From: an uncultured Coriobacteriaceae bacterium
GTDB taxonomy: Bacteria; Actinomycetota; Coriobacteriia; Coriobacteriales; Eggerthellaceae
Assembly: GCA_900539675.1 (NCBI GenBank)
Contig: UQDJ01000037.1
Span: forward strand, 1-17,641
Length of the DNA stretch: 17,641 nucleotides
Direction of reading: 5' to 3'
The translations under genes and the position numbers were made by a program. Of the stretch, positions 1 through 6,412 are shown one piece after another (position 1 is the first letter of the stretch; every line of letters begins with the position of its first letter). The notes under the pieces were generated by a model, which saw nothing but the letters and a program-made list of their open reading frames with translations, was not told where the DNA came from and ran no database searches.

Positions 1-45
1 TTCACACGGTAGGGGTCGCTGGTTCGAACCCAGTAGCGCCCACCA
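1..45 (+). tRNA. tRNA-Val (CAC), 3' part only
   Basis: The window opens inside a tRNA. Reading back from the encoded CCA (43-45), the acceptor 3' strand is 35-41 with discriminator A42. The T arm is GCTGG-TTCGAAC-CCAGT (18-34) and the variable loop is GGGTC (13-17). The anticodon 3' stem is GGTAG (8-12) and the loop is TTCACAC (1-7). That places anticodon CAC at 3-5, which reads valine GTG codons. The 5' half, including the D arm, is off the left edge. The identity rests on the loop alignment and on the 3' acceptor AGCGCCC, which fits the usual GGGCG-type start of tRNA-Val. Confidence 0.85.
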
Positions 46-55
46 TTTAAAACAC

Positions 56-91
56 AAGGTCAAAGGCTTGTTTTAGTCTTTGACCTTTTTT
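56..91 (+). terminator. Intrinsic terminator of the tRNA-Val transcript
   Basis: A perfect 10-bp inverted repeat, AAGGTCAAAG (56-65) and CTTTGACCTT (78-87), encloses a 12-nt loop. A T-run at 86-91 overlaps the 3' arm. It lies 11 nt after the tRNA CCA end, as expected for rho-independent termination. Confidence 0.85.
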
Positions 92-115
92 GTTTCTCCT
101 GTGAAAATGACTCAG

Positions 116-201
116 AAGCCTGAATTAAGCCCGAATTGAGTCCGCATAAGTCCGCATTAAGCCTGAATTGAGTCCGCATAAGTCCGCATTAAGCCCGAAT
201 T
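116..201. repeat. Short-period direct-repeat array (11-bp units in a 32-bp higher-order repeat)
   Basis: Eight consecutive units of 10-11 bp follow one another with no spacers. The forms are AAGCCTGAATT (116, 159), AAGCCCGAATT (127, 191), GAGTCCGCAT (138, 170) and AAGTCCGCATT (148, 180). Three units in order form a 32-bp block present at 127-158 and 159-190, differing at one base. The array is non-coding, between the tRNA-Val terminator and the lipoprotein gene. The period is close to one DNA helical turn. Confidence 0.9.
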
Positions 202-338
202 GTGTCACGGGAAATCCTGATTGTACGGGGCCCGATGCAAGCTGGCAGGACATGGTAGTCCCATACATGTACCTAATCGCGTACTAGATACTACTAGAAT
301 CTCTTCTATGCTCGATAATCGAGGAGAAGGGATGAGAA

Positions 339-830
339 ATGAAAAAGAAATTATTGGTGTTGCTGGCCTGTTCATGTGCCGCAGCTATGGCGTTATGTTT
401 GGCAGGATGTAGCGGATCGGATTCTGGTTCATCGTCAACCGATTCTTCCAAGCAGGACTCTGCTCCTCAGGCACAACAGCAGTCTGGCCAACAGGAGCAG
501 AAATCTCAGCCTCAAAAAGAAGTTACCTACGAAAGTATTCTGGATGACTATACGCAAAAGCTCAAAGAGCAGGCTCCCAAGTTAGTGGACGAATACAATA
601 GTGAATCCCAGGATAAAAGTGGCGATATCAACGCATTAGCTGAACTGTCTAACGATAAAATTTCTGAGTTGGCTGAAACCTGCAATGATGGCATAGCTGA
701 GATGGCTAAATTGCAGCAGAAGAATGGCGATGCTTACGAAACGTATGAAGACTGGGCGGGACAGCTTCAAGACGTATATACCGAACAGGCTGAATTAATA
801 ACAGACGCATACATGGATTCCGCTGCGTAG
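339..830 (+). CDS. Small secreted lipoprotein of unknown function
   Basis: This encodes a 163-residue protein. Residues 1-23 form a lipoprotein signal peptide: a KKK n-region, a hydrophobic core and a lipobox LAGC with the lipidated Cys at 24. A Ser/Asp/Gln-rich flexible tether of about 35 residues follows (25-60). A charged, mostly helical domain (about 62-163) follows, rich in Asp, Glu, Gln and Lys with no further Cys. The start is set by GAGGAGAAGG at 321-330, 8 nt upstream. A 13-nt inverted repeat CTCGATAATCGAG (311-323) touches the ribosome-binding site and could affect initiation. The gene stands alone between terminators. I do not recognise the family. It should be anchored to the outer face of the cytoplasmic membrane. 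Confidence 0.85.
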   Translation: MKKKLLVLLACSCAAAMALCLAGCSGSDSGSSSTDSSKQDSAPQAQQQSGQQEQKSQPQKEVTYESILDDYTQKLKEQAPKLVDEYNSESQDKSGDINALAELSNDKISELAETCNDGIAEMAKLQQKNGDAYETYEDWAGQLQDVYTEQAELITDAYMDSAA

Positions 831-869
831 AGTGTGACTGCGGCGGTTGGTGCTATCAGTGGGCCACAC

Positions 870-893
870 AGCTTCCGGTTCGAACTGGAAGCT
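870..893. repeat. Inverted repeat after the lipoprotein gene
   Basis: AGCTTCC (870-876) pairs with GGAAGCT (887-893). The interior GGTT/AACT also pairs with one G-T, leaving a 2-nt centre, so almost the whole 24 nt is self-complementary. No T-run follows, so it is not a classical terminator. It may help protect or end the lipoprotein mRNA, or be a protein site. Confidence 0.6.
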
Positions 894-936
894 ATGAGTT
901 GAAACCACAAGTTCGATGTTTTTGCCAGAAACTTTT

Positions 937-968
937 AAGCCAGAAACTGAAAAAGTTTCTGGCTTATT
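937..968 (+). terminator. Intrinsic terminator after the lipoprotein gene
   Basis: A perfect 12-bp stem, AAGCCAGAAACT (937-948) with AGTTTCTGGCTT (954-965), closes a GAAAA loop. The T-tract after it (TTATTGTTT) is imperfect. The left-arm core GCCAGAAACT also occurs at 924-933, so a second copy could compete for the same right arm. Confidence 0.75.
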
Positions 969-1047
969 GTTTGGTGCTGCGAGCTTTATTGCCCAAAAGC
1001 TAACATATTGTGTCTTGATTATCGTTTGAAACGTATCACATTGTGCC

Positions 1048-1076
1048 TTGACGTGGCTATATTTGAATCCTACAGT
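1048..1076 (+). promoter_or_regulatory. Probable sigma-70-type promoter of panBCD
   Basis: TTGACG (1048-1053), a 17-bp spacer and TACAGT (1071-1076) match the housekeeping consensus at 5 of 6 and 4 of 6 positions with ideal spacing. Transcription would start near 1083, giving a leader of about 180 nt before panB. Confidence 0.65.
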
Positions 1077-1141
1077 GTTTTCGATGGACGATACCCCTGA
1101 ATTTGGGAGGGGACCGTACCGAGAGACAATATGGTTCTTTC

Positions 1142-1187
1142 GCAGCATGTGTTTGCGTAATGCTTCTATTTACGCACGCCATGTTGC
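1142..1187 (+). promoter_or_regulatory. Long hairpin in the panB 5' leader
   Basis: The outer arms GCAGCATG (1142-1149) and CATGTTGC (1180-1187) pair with one mismatch. The inner arms TGCGTAA (1154-1160) and TTACGCA (1170-1176) pair perfectly around a 9-nt loop. No T-run follows, so it is not a simple terminator. It may be an mRNA-stabilising or regulatory element. No known riboswitch class was recognised. Confidence 0.5.
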
Positions 1188-1264
1188 TATTTCGGTTATT
1201 GCTGCCAAATTGGTGGGTATCTTCCGGCTCTATTCACTGGTGAGTTTTCAGGAGGATCACTCAA

Positions 1265-2122
1265 GTGGCGCTAACTATTTCTACCTTTCAAAAATATCGT
1301 GATGAGCAAGTGCCCCTAGCAATGGTAACGGCCTACGACTACTCAACGGCTAAGTTGGTAGATGAAAGTAGCATCGATGGCATTTTAGTGGGCGACTCTT
1401 TGGGCATGACGATGCTCGGCTACGACAACACGCTAGCAGTGACAATGGATGACATGCTCCATCACACCAAAGCGGTCACGCGCGGTGCAAAACGTGCTTT
1501 GGTCGTTGCTGATATGCCCTATATGTCGTATCACGTATCGCTCCAGCAGGCTGTTGAAAATGCGGGTCGGCTCATTAAGGAAGGGGGTGCCCAAGCGGTA
1601 AAGCTTGAAGGCGGTGCTCCTTTCTGTCCTGAAATTGAAGCTATGACGCGCGCGTCTATTCCTGTCATGGGTCATTTGGGATTAACTCCACAATCTATCA
1701 ATGCCTTTGGCGGCTTTAAGGTTCAAGGTAAAACTGAAGATACTGCACGCAAGATCATCGAAGACGCCAAGGCCCTTGAAGATGCTGGCGTTTTTGCCAT
1801 CGTGCTGGAATGTATTCCTGCTGCCTTGGCGCAACTGGTCACTGATGCGGTGCATGTTCCAACGATAGGCATTGGATCTGGCGCCCATTGTTCCGGGCAG
1901 ATTTTGGTGTATCAAGACATGCTTGGCATGTATTCGGATTTTGCTCCTAAGTTTGTTCGTAGATTTGGCGAGGTGGGCTTAGCCATGAAGAAAGGCTTTG
2001 ATGCCTACGCTGCTGCGGTAAGGGATCATTCGTTTCCGGCATCCGAGCATACCTTTGGCATAAGCGAAGACATTATTGAGGCTTTGTGCCAAGACGAAGC
2101 ACCGCATAAGGATGAGGAGTAA
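1265..2122 (+). CDS. panB: 3-methyl-2-oxobutanoate hydroxymethyltransferase (PanB)
   Basis: PanB transfers a hydroxymethyl group from methylene-tetrahydrofolate to 2-oxoisovalerate to make ketopantoate, the first committed step of pantothenate synthesis in the cytoplasm. The 285-residue TIM-barrel protein has the family motif VGDSLGM (42-48), with D44 as a predicted Mg ligand. It also has ADMPY (82-86, D83), VKLEGG (112-117, E115) and HLGLTPQS (137-144), all at the usual positions. The start is GTG at 1265, set by AGGAGG at 1250-1255 with 9-nt spacing; no in-frame ATG with a good ribosome-binding site lies nearby. It is the first gene of panB-panC-panD, ending 4 nt before panC. Confidence 0.95.
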   Translation: MALTISTFQKYRDEQVPLAMVTAYDYSTAKLVDESSIDGILVGDSLGMTMLGYDNTLAVTMDDMLHHTKAVTRGAKRALVVADMPYMSYHVSLQQAVENAGRLIKEGGAQAVKLEGGAPFCPEIEAMTRASIPVMGHLGLTPQSINAFGGFKVQGKTEDTARKIIEDAKALEDAGVFAIVLECIPAALAQLVTDAVHVPTIGIGSGAHCSGQILVYQDMLGMYSDFAPKFVRRFGEVGLAMKKGFDAYAAAVRDHSFPASEHTFGISEDIIEALCQDEAPHKDEE

Positions 2123-2126
2123 TTCG

Positions 2127-2975
2127 ATGATTGATGTTGTAGCTACTATTGCTGAGGTTCGCCGCTGCGTTGCTCAATGGCGCAAGGAGGGCATGACCAT
2201 TGGTTTGGTGCCTACCATGGGGTATTTGCATGAAGGACACCAGAGCCTCATTGAGCGTGCAGCGCGGGAAAACGATCGTGTTGTGGTGAGTGACTTTGTA
2301 AATCCCACTCAGTTTGGTGCAGGTGAAGATTTGGAAAGTTATCCGCGCGATTTGGATCATGATGTTGCTTTGGCGGAAAGAGCCGGTGCTTCACTGGTCT
2401 TTCATCCCTCGGTAGATGAAATGTATTATCCCGATCGTAGTACCTCCATCCATATGGCAGATATCTCTGAAGAGCTCTGTGGTAAATCGCGCCCTATCCA
2501 TTTCGATGGCGTATGTCTTGTGGTGTGCAAGCTGTTCAATATCGTGACGCCTGATCGTGCTTACTTTGGTCAGAAGGACGCCCAGCAGCTGCTGGTGGTA
2601 CGTCGCATGGTGCGCGATTTGAACTTCAATATTGAAGTGGTGGGTTGTCCTATTGTTCGTGAAGCTGACGGGTTGGCAAAAAGCTCGCGCAACACCTATC
2701 TCAATCCAGAAGAACGCAAGGCAACACGCGTGCTGCACCGTGCGCTTACAGCCGGTCAAACACTTTGTGAGCAGGGTGAGCGCAATGCGGCGGTAATTAA
2801 GGAAGCAATCAAGGGAGTGCTTGGAACAGAACCGTTGGCTAATCCGGAATATGTTGAGGTGGTAAGCACGCAAACGGTAAAACCGGTCGATCGAATTGAG
2901 GGTGAAGTGCTCTGTGCGATTGCGGTTCGTATCGGCAAAACGCGCTTGATAGATAACTTCTTTTATCAAGCTTAG
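2127..2975 (+). CDS. panC: Pantothenate synthetase (PanC)
   Basis: PanC joins pantoate and beta-alanine with ATP through a pantoyl-adenylate intermediate, giving pantothenate. The 282-residue protein belongs to the HIGH-type nucleotidyltransferase fold. LVPTMGYLHEGHQSL (27-41) carries the ATP-binding H35 and H38. FVNPTQF (58-64), GQKDAQQ (148-154) and KSSRN (185-189), the KMSKS-like loop, follow in the expected order. A longer in-frame start exists at 2076 inside panB. The start at 2127 is preferred because GAGGAG (2114-2119) lies 7 nt upstream and the protein then begins as family members do. The 4-nt gap to panB suggests translational coupling. Confidence 0.95.
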   Translation: MIDVVATIAEVRRCVAQWRKEGMTIGLVPTMGYLHEGHQSLIERAARENDRVVVSDFVNPTQFGAGEDLESYPRDLDHDVALAERAGASLVFHPSVDEMYYPDRSTSIHMADISEELCGKSRPIHFDGVCLVVCKLFNIVTPDRAYFGQKDAQQLLVVRRMVRDLNFNIEVVGCPIVREADGLAKSSRNTYLNPEERKATRVLHRALTAGQTLCEQGERNAAVIKEAIKGVLGTEPLANPEYVEVVSTQTVKPVDRIEGEVLCAIAVRIGKTRLIDNFFYQA

Positions 2976-3009
2976 CAGTCTTATAAGAACGAAAAGGAGA
3001 TAACACTCA

Positions 3010-3393
3010 ATGATTCTCAATATGTTGAAGGGCAAAATTCATCGTGCGACCATTCGTCAGGCAGAGCTGAACTATGTGGGTAGCATTACGGTTGATCCAG
3101 ATTTGTTGGATGCTGCTCATATCCTGGAGTATGAAAAGGTCCAGGTGGTTGATGTGAACAATGGCTCTCGTCTGGAAACATACACAATTGCAGGTGAACG
3201 TGGTAGTGGCATGGTGTGCTTAAACGGGGCTGCGGCACGACTGGTTCAACCGGGCGATACCTGCATAATCATGTGCTATTGTCAGATGACTGAAGAAGAA
3301 GCAAAAGATTATCGGCCCTATGTTGTGTTTGTTGATAAAAACAACAAGGTGGGCGAAGTGACACGCTATGAACATCACGGTGAAATTCGTTAG
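3010..3393 (+). CDS. panD: Aspartate 1-decarboxylase, pyruvoyl type (PanD)
   Basis: PanD decarboxylates L-aspartate to beta-alanine, the partner of pantoate for PanC. The 127-residue proenzyme should self-cleave at Gly24-Ser25 (YVGSIT), so that Ser25 becomes the pyruvoyl group. K9, Y22, R54, T57 and Y58 all fall at the numbers used in the Escherichia coli enzyme, which supports the ATG at 3010 rather than the internal Met5. AAGGAGA (2994-3000) is 9 nt upstream. It is the third gene of the operon, 34 nt after panC. No processing factor such as PanM/PanZ is visible nearby; many bacteria do without one. Confidence 0.95.
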   Translation: MILNMLKGKIHRATIRQAELNYVGSITVDPDLLDAAHILEYEKVQVVDVNNGSRLETYTIAGERGSGMVCLNGAAARLVQPGDTCIIMCYCQMTEEEAKDYRPYVVFVDKNNKVGEVTRYEHHGEIR

Positions 3394-3404
3394 ATGGTAG
3401 CCCA

Positions 3405-3447
3405 ATGACCCGGTCTGTTGTGCAATCTGTATAATTGACCGGGTCAT
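3405..3447 (+). terminator. Hairpin at the end of the panBCD operon
   Basis: An 11-bp inverted repeat, ATGACCCGGTC (3405-3415) and GACCGGGTCAT (3437-3447), encloses a 21-nt loop 11 nt after the panD stop. No T-run follows, so termination may be weak or factor-assisted. The loop contains a perfect TATAAT (3430-3435), so the element could also be an operator around a -10 box. Confidence 0.5.
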
Positions 3448-3512
3448 CGTGCGTTAAAATGCACCAATATAAAAACCACTTAAGCTTGTGCTGTTTTTAT
3501 TGTTAAGCAGGC

Positions 3513-3518
3513 TATACT
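3513..3518 (+). promoter_or_regulatory. Candidate -10 box for the cation efflux gene
   Basis: TATACT (3513-3518) lies about 40 nt before the ATG at 3559. No convincing -35 is found at 16-18 bp. The alternative TATAAT at 3430-3435 would give a longer leader. Confidence 0.35.
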
Positions 3519-3558
3519 AACTCATCACGCAAACGACTTCGCATGCAGGGGGTATGCA

Positions 3559-4470
3559 ATGATACGTTCTTCATCGGTATCGCGTATAACTCAGGTGCGT
3601 CATGTTTTATTGATTGTTCTGTTCTTGAATTTAACCGTGGCTCTCGCCAAGTTTTTTTACGGTCTGTTCACCAACTCTCACTCCATGCAGGCAGATGGCA
3701 TTCATTCAGTGTTTGACTCTGCTGGCAATGTGGTGGGTCTTGTGGGCATTACGTTGGCGCTGCGCCCGGCAGACGAAGGACACCCTTATGGTCATTTTAA
3801 GTTTGAAACGTATGCCAGCTTAGTTATTGGTGTGTTGTTGATAGGCGCTGCCTGTGAAGTGGGATATAGCGCAATTACCTCGTTGATTTCCGGCAATCAT
3901 AATGCTGATGTAACGGCATTTTCCTATGCCATCATGGTTGGTACCTTGGCGGTAAATGTGGGCGTTACGTATTTCGAACGCCGAGAAGGCAAACGTTTGA
4001 ATAGCGATATCTTGCTTGCCGATGCAAGCCATACGCTTTCGGATGCCATGGTATCCATTGGTGTTATTGTGGGTTTGGTTTTAATTCAGCTGGGTTTTCC
4101 GATTGCTGACTCAGTGATGGCGCTTGTTGTCATGCTTGCCATCTTGGCAACGGCCATTGATGTGTTCAAGCAGGCTTTTGAAACGCTTTCGGATAAGGCT
4201 CGCATCCCTGAAGAGGACATCAAGAAAGTGGTTATGCAAGTGCCTGGCGTTGATGGTGCTCACCGCATTCGTACGCGTGGTACACGCGGGGAAGTGTATT
4301 GCGATTTGCATGTGCTGGTGGATCCGAATATGACCGTATCGCGTTCGCATCAGGTCGCCGATAAGGTGGAACTTGCTATCGCAAAGGAATTCCCTCAGGC
4401 GAAAGATATCTTGGTTCATATTGAACCGAACGATGATTTCCATCGTATTGAACGATACGATATTCACTAG
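3559..4470 (+). CDS. Cation diffusion facilitator (CDF) family metal efflux protein
   Basis: A 303-residue inner-membrane antiporter expected to export a divalent metal (Zn, Fe, Mn or similar) in exchange for protons. The N-terminal part has about six membrane segments (about 15-210). The transport site is the paired HxxxD motif: H49-D53 in QADGIHSVFDS (44-54) and H158-D162 in DASHTLSDA (155-163). The family signature HPYGH is at 75-79. The C-terminal cytosolic domain (about 215-303) contains the usual VPGVDGAHRIRTR stretch and several His. AGGGGG (3547-3552) precedes the ATG by 6 nt. The gene is monocistronic, and its stop codon overlaps the stop of the convergent MFS gene. The metal cannot be assigned from sequence. 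Confidence 0.9.
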   Translation: MIRSSSVSRITQVRHVLLIVLFLNLTVALAKFFYGLFTNSHSMQADGIHSVFDSAGNVVGLVGITLALRPADEGHPYGHFKFETYASLVIGVLLIGAACEVGYSAITSLISGNHNADVTAFSYAIMVGTLAVNVGVTYFERREGKRLNSDILLADASHTLSDAMVSIGVIVGLVLIQLGFPIADSVMALVVMLAILATAIDVFKQAFETLSDKARIPEEDIKKVVMQVPGVDGAHRIRTRGTRGEVYCDLHVLVDPNMTVSRSHQVADKVELAIAKEFPQAKDILVHIEPNDDFHRIERYDIH

Positions 4471-5684
4471 TTGCGTTGTTTGCCCCACAGGTAACACACC
4501 ATCATTAAAAGGGCGCTTCCCGCCGTAATTATTCCCAGGCCCCAAATGAAGTTTGGCCAGGGTAGAGTGGCAAATACTGTGGCAAAAGAGGTCAAAATGG
4601 TATAGCTAAAATTGGCCAACGATGAAGCTACGCCTACGCGGTTTTTGGGTTGATCCAGCAGGATGACAAATGCCATGGGGCGCACGATGCCTTCTGCCAG
4701 GGCGTAAGGTATAAATGCAACCAGAAAAAGCCAGGGCATCCAGCTGCCAATGCCGAACAACAAAACGGTAGAAATAAGAGTGCACAAAATAATAATGCGC
4801 AGGATGGCGGGTGCCCTAAAGTGCTTGGCAAGCCACATATAGCAATAGGGCGCTGCAATAGTCACCAAGCAGGCTGTGGCATAGATGAGGCTGTATTGGA
4901 AGTAATCCACCGCGAAGAAATCCATCAGGATATAAGACACCACGGCGATAAAGGCGAAGTAGGGGATACCAGCAACACCCATGAGAAGCATAAGTGAAGT
5001 GAATGATCGCTGGCTTAAAAGCGCTTTGATGCCTGTCCACATACCATAAACGCTGGTGGACTCGTCGGTGGTGGTGGGGGCAGGGGGTGTTAAACGTTGC
5101 GCGGGATGATGCGTTTCGCTCATCAGCAAAGCAAGCACAAGTGCCACTACAGAACATGCCGTTAAGAACACAAAGATGCCGCGCCAGTCGCTCAGCGAAA
5201 GAATGAGCGTGCCAATAAATGGTGCTAAAGCAGGCCCAATGATAATCGAACTTTGAAGTACCGTCATAGCCATCTGCAACTGTTGGCCCTGGTAGGAGTC
5301 TTTAATGAGAGCAGTACCAAGCGTAATAAGCGCACCGTAACCAAGCGATTGGATGATGCGATCAAAAACCAACACTTCAATTGAAGGAGCTATGACGCAC
5401 AACAGGGTACTGATGACATAGAGGATGCATCCAATGCGTAAAACAGGGCAGCGTCCAAAGCGGTCACTCAAGGGGCCGGTAAGCATCATGCTGAAAGCGG
5501 AAAAGAAGAAGAATACAAACATGGTCAGGTTCAAGTAGCTTTCGCTGACATGAAATTCCTGTTGCATACTGGGAAGGGCGGGCACATACATGTCGATGCA
5601 CATGATGACCATCAAATTGATGGTGAGTACCGCAAGAAAGAAACTGCGAGGGCCAAAGTGCTTCTGTTTGACAACGAGTTGCAT
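4467..5684 (-). CDS. MFS drug/metabolite exporter, Bcr/CflA (DHA1) type
   Basis: A 405-residue, 12-segment proton-coupled exporter. The first membrane segment ends in DMYVPALP (31-38), close to the signature of the Bcr/CflA branch. The loop between segments 2 and 3 carries MFS motif A, GPLSDRFGRCPV (70-81). The open frame extends upstream to a TTG at 5747. ATG at 5684 is preferred because the hydrophobic core then begins about 14 residues in, and a weak AAGAGA-like site lies just upstream, while the upstream ATGs (5732, 5735) lack any ribosome-binding site. Substrates such as sulphonamides, bicyclomycin or amino acids are known for relatives; none can be assigned here. The gene converges on the CDF gene with a 4-nt overlap. 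Confidence 0.88.
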   Translation of the reverse strand: MQLVVKQKHFGPRSFFLAVLTINLMVIMCIDMYVPALPSMQQEFHVSESYLNLTMFVFFFFSAFSMMLTGPLSDRFGRCPVLRIGCILYVISTLLCVIAPSIEVLVFDRIIQSLGYGALITLGTALIKDSYQGQQLQMAMTVLQSSIIIGPALAPFIGTLILSLSDWRGIFVFLTACSVVALVLALLMSETHHPAQRLTPPAPTTTDESTSVYGMWTGIKALLSQRSFTSLMLLMGVAGIPYFAFIAVVSYILMDFFAVDYFQYSLIYATACLVTIAAPYCYMWLAKHFRAPAILRIIILCTLISTVLLFGIGSWMPWLFLVAFIPYALAEGIVRPMAFVILLDQPKNRVGVASSLANFSYTILTSFATVFATLPWPNFIWGLGIITAGSALLMMVCYLWGKQRN

Positions 5685-5784
5685 GGATCTCTTTCGATGT
5701 TCTTCGATTGTGACAATACCGTTAAGTACCATCATGGTAACAGGCAAGTAATTTTTCTACCCAATAGTTTTTCGAAAAAAGTAG

Positions 5785-5812
5785 TTGCGTGGCGTGTGCG
5801 TTTCGGTATAAT
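5785..5812 (+). promoter_or_regulatory. Promoter of the first tRNA-Asp
   Basis: A perfect TATAAT (5807-5812) lies 19 bp before the tRNA, with a weak TTGCGT (5785-5790) 16 bp further upstream. A 12-bp palindrome TTTTTCGAAAAA (5768-5779) lies just above the -35 and could serve as an UP-like element or operator. Confidence 0.65.
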
Positions 5813-5831
5813 CATTTCGCTGTCGCAGCAC

Positions 5832-5908
<77 letters not shown>

Positions 5909-5921
5909 GTTTAGAATGGCT

Positions 5922-5950
5922 AGAAGCTCCCGATTGGGAGCTTCTTTTCT
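5922..5950 (+). terminator. Intrinsic terminator of tRNA-Asp copy 1
   Basis: A 10-bp perfect stem, AGAAGCTCCC (5922-5931) with GGGAGCTTCT (5936-5945), has a GATT loop and is followed by TTTCT. Confidence 0.85.
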
Positions 5951-6106
5951 CAAAGCTGTATTGCTGCTGCCCATGCGTGTGGTGAAGGCTCTCAAGGGCA
6001 TTATCGCTTCGGCTCCCGATTGAGTCTTTTGCCATGAGTGTTGATAATCGAGAAGTACTTTGCATGACTATAAAACGTAATCGTGCAAAAATGCTTAAGA
6101 TTTATC

Positions 6107-6135
6107 TTGTATACCCGTAAGGTTCTGTGTATACT
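6107..6135 (+). promoter_or_regulatory. Promoter of the second tRNA-Asp
   Basis: TTGTAT (6107-6112), a 17-bp spacer and TATACT (6130-6135) form a standard promoter ending 18 bp before the tRNA. The sequence is unrelated to the promoter of copy 1. Confidence 0.7.
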
Positions 6136-6153
6136 AAACGGGTTGCTAAACAC

Positions 6154-6230
<77 letters not shown>

Positions 6231-6242
6231 GTTCAAATTCCT

Positions 6243-6269
6243 AAGCTCCCTTATGGGGGCTTTATTTGT
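6243..6269 (+). terminator. Intrinsic terminator of tRNA-Asp copy 2
   Basis: AAGCTCCC (6243-6250) pairs with GGGGGCTT (6255-6262) with one G-T, around a TTAT loop, followed by TATTTGTATTT. The left-arm core AAGCTCCC is shared with the copy 1 terminator, suggesting the tRNA and terminator were duplicated together. Confidence 0.75.
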
Positions 6270-6283
6270 ATTTGGTCTGTGAT

Positions 6284-6311
6284 TTGTATTTGGCCCGTAA
6301 TGGGCTATAGT
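6284..6311 (+). promoter_or_regulatory. Candidate promoter of the HAD phosphatase gene
   Basis: TTGTAT (6284-6289), a 16-bp spacer and TATAGT (6306-6311). The spacer contains a short GCCC/GGGC inverted repeat (6293-6305). A start near 6318 would put the two 21-bp repeats at 6332 and 6371 in the leader. Confidence 0.45.
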
Positions 6312-6331
6312 TTGTCGCGGATATTGCATGG

Positions 6332-6391
6332 TCGCTTTTAGGGCGAGTGCGAAACGTTAACACAATACGATCGCTTATAGGGCGAGTGCGA
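6332..6391. repeat. Pair of 21-bp direct repeats upstream of the HAD gene
   Basis: Copies lie at 6332-6352 and 6371-6391, 39 bp start to start, and differ at one base (TTTTAGGGC versus TTATAGGGC). Both contain AGGGCGAGTGCGA. They lie between the candidate promoter and the chosen ATG. Confidence 0.85.
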
Positions 6392-6412
6392 GATAATAGG
6401 AAAAGAAGGGCA

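Larger units (their letters stand above)
831..1264. other. Gene-free interval between the lipoprotein gene and panB
   Basis: No convincing coding region lies in these 434 bases. Short open frames here lack a ribosome-binding site and resemble no family I know. The stretch holds an inverted repeat (870-893), a terminator (937-968), a promoter (1048-1076) and a leader hairpin (1142-1187), listed separately. Confidence 0.7.

Noticed and set aside
116..201. CRISPR array
   Set aside because: The units are 10-11 bp and directly abut; there are no unique spacers of constant length and no cas genes in the window.
221..300. Lipoprotein promoter: TTGTAC (221-226), or TAGAAT (295-300) with the TACTAGA repeats (282-298)
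   Set aside because: No partner hexamer lies at acceptable spacing for either, so no promoter can be assigned.
1048..1302. Open frame of 84 codons overlapping the start of panB
   Set aside because: It covers the promoter -35 and the leader hairpin, has no ribosome-binding site, and its protein resembles nothing. The leader reading is better supported.
5745..5747. TTG start for the MFS exporter
   Set aside because: No ribosome-binding site, and the added N-terminal residues are not typical of the family; ATG at 5684 is preferred.
5982..6023. Short open frame of about 16 codons starting ATG CGT between the tRNA-Asp genes
   Set aside because: No ribosome-binding site, no family resemblance, and too short to support.
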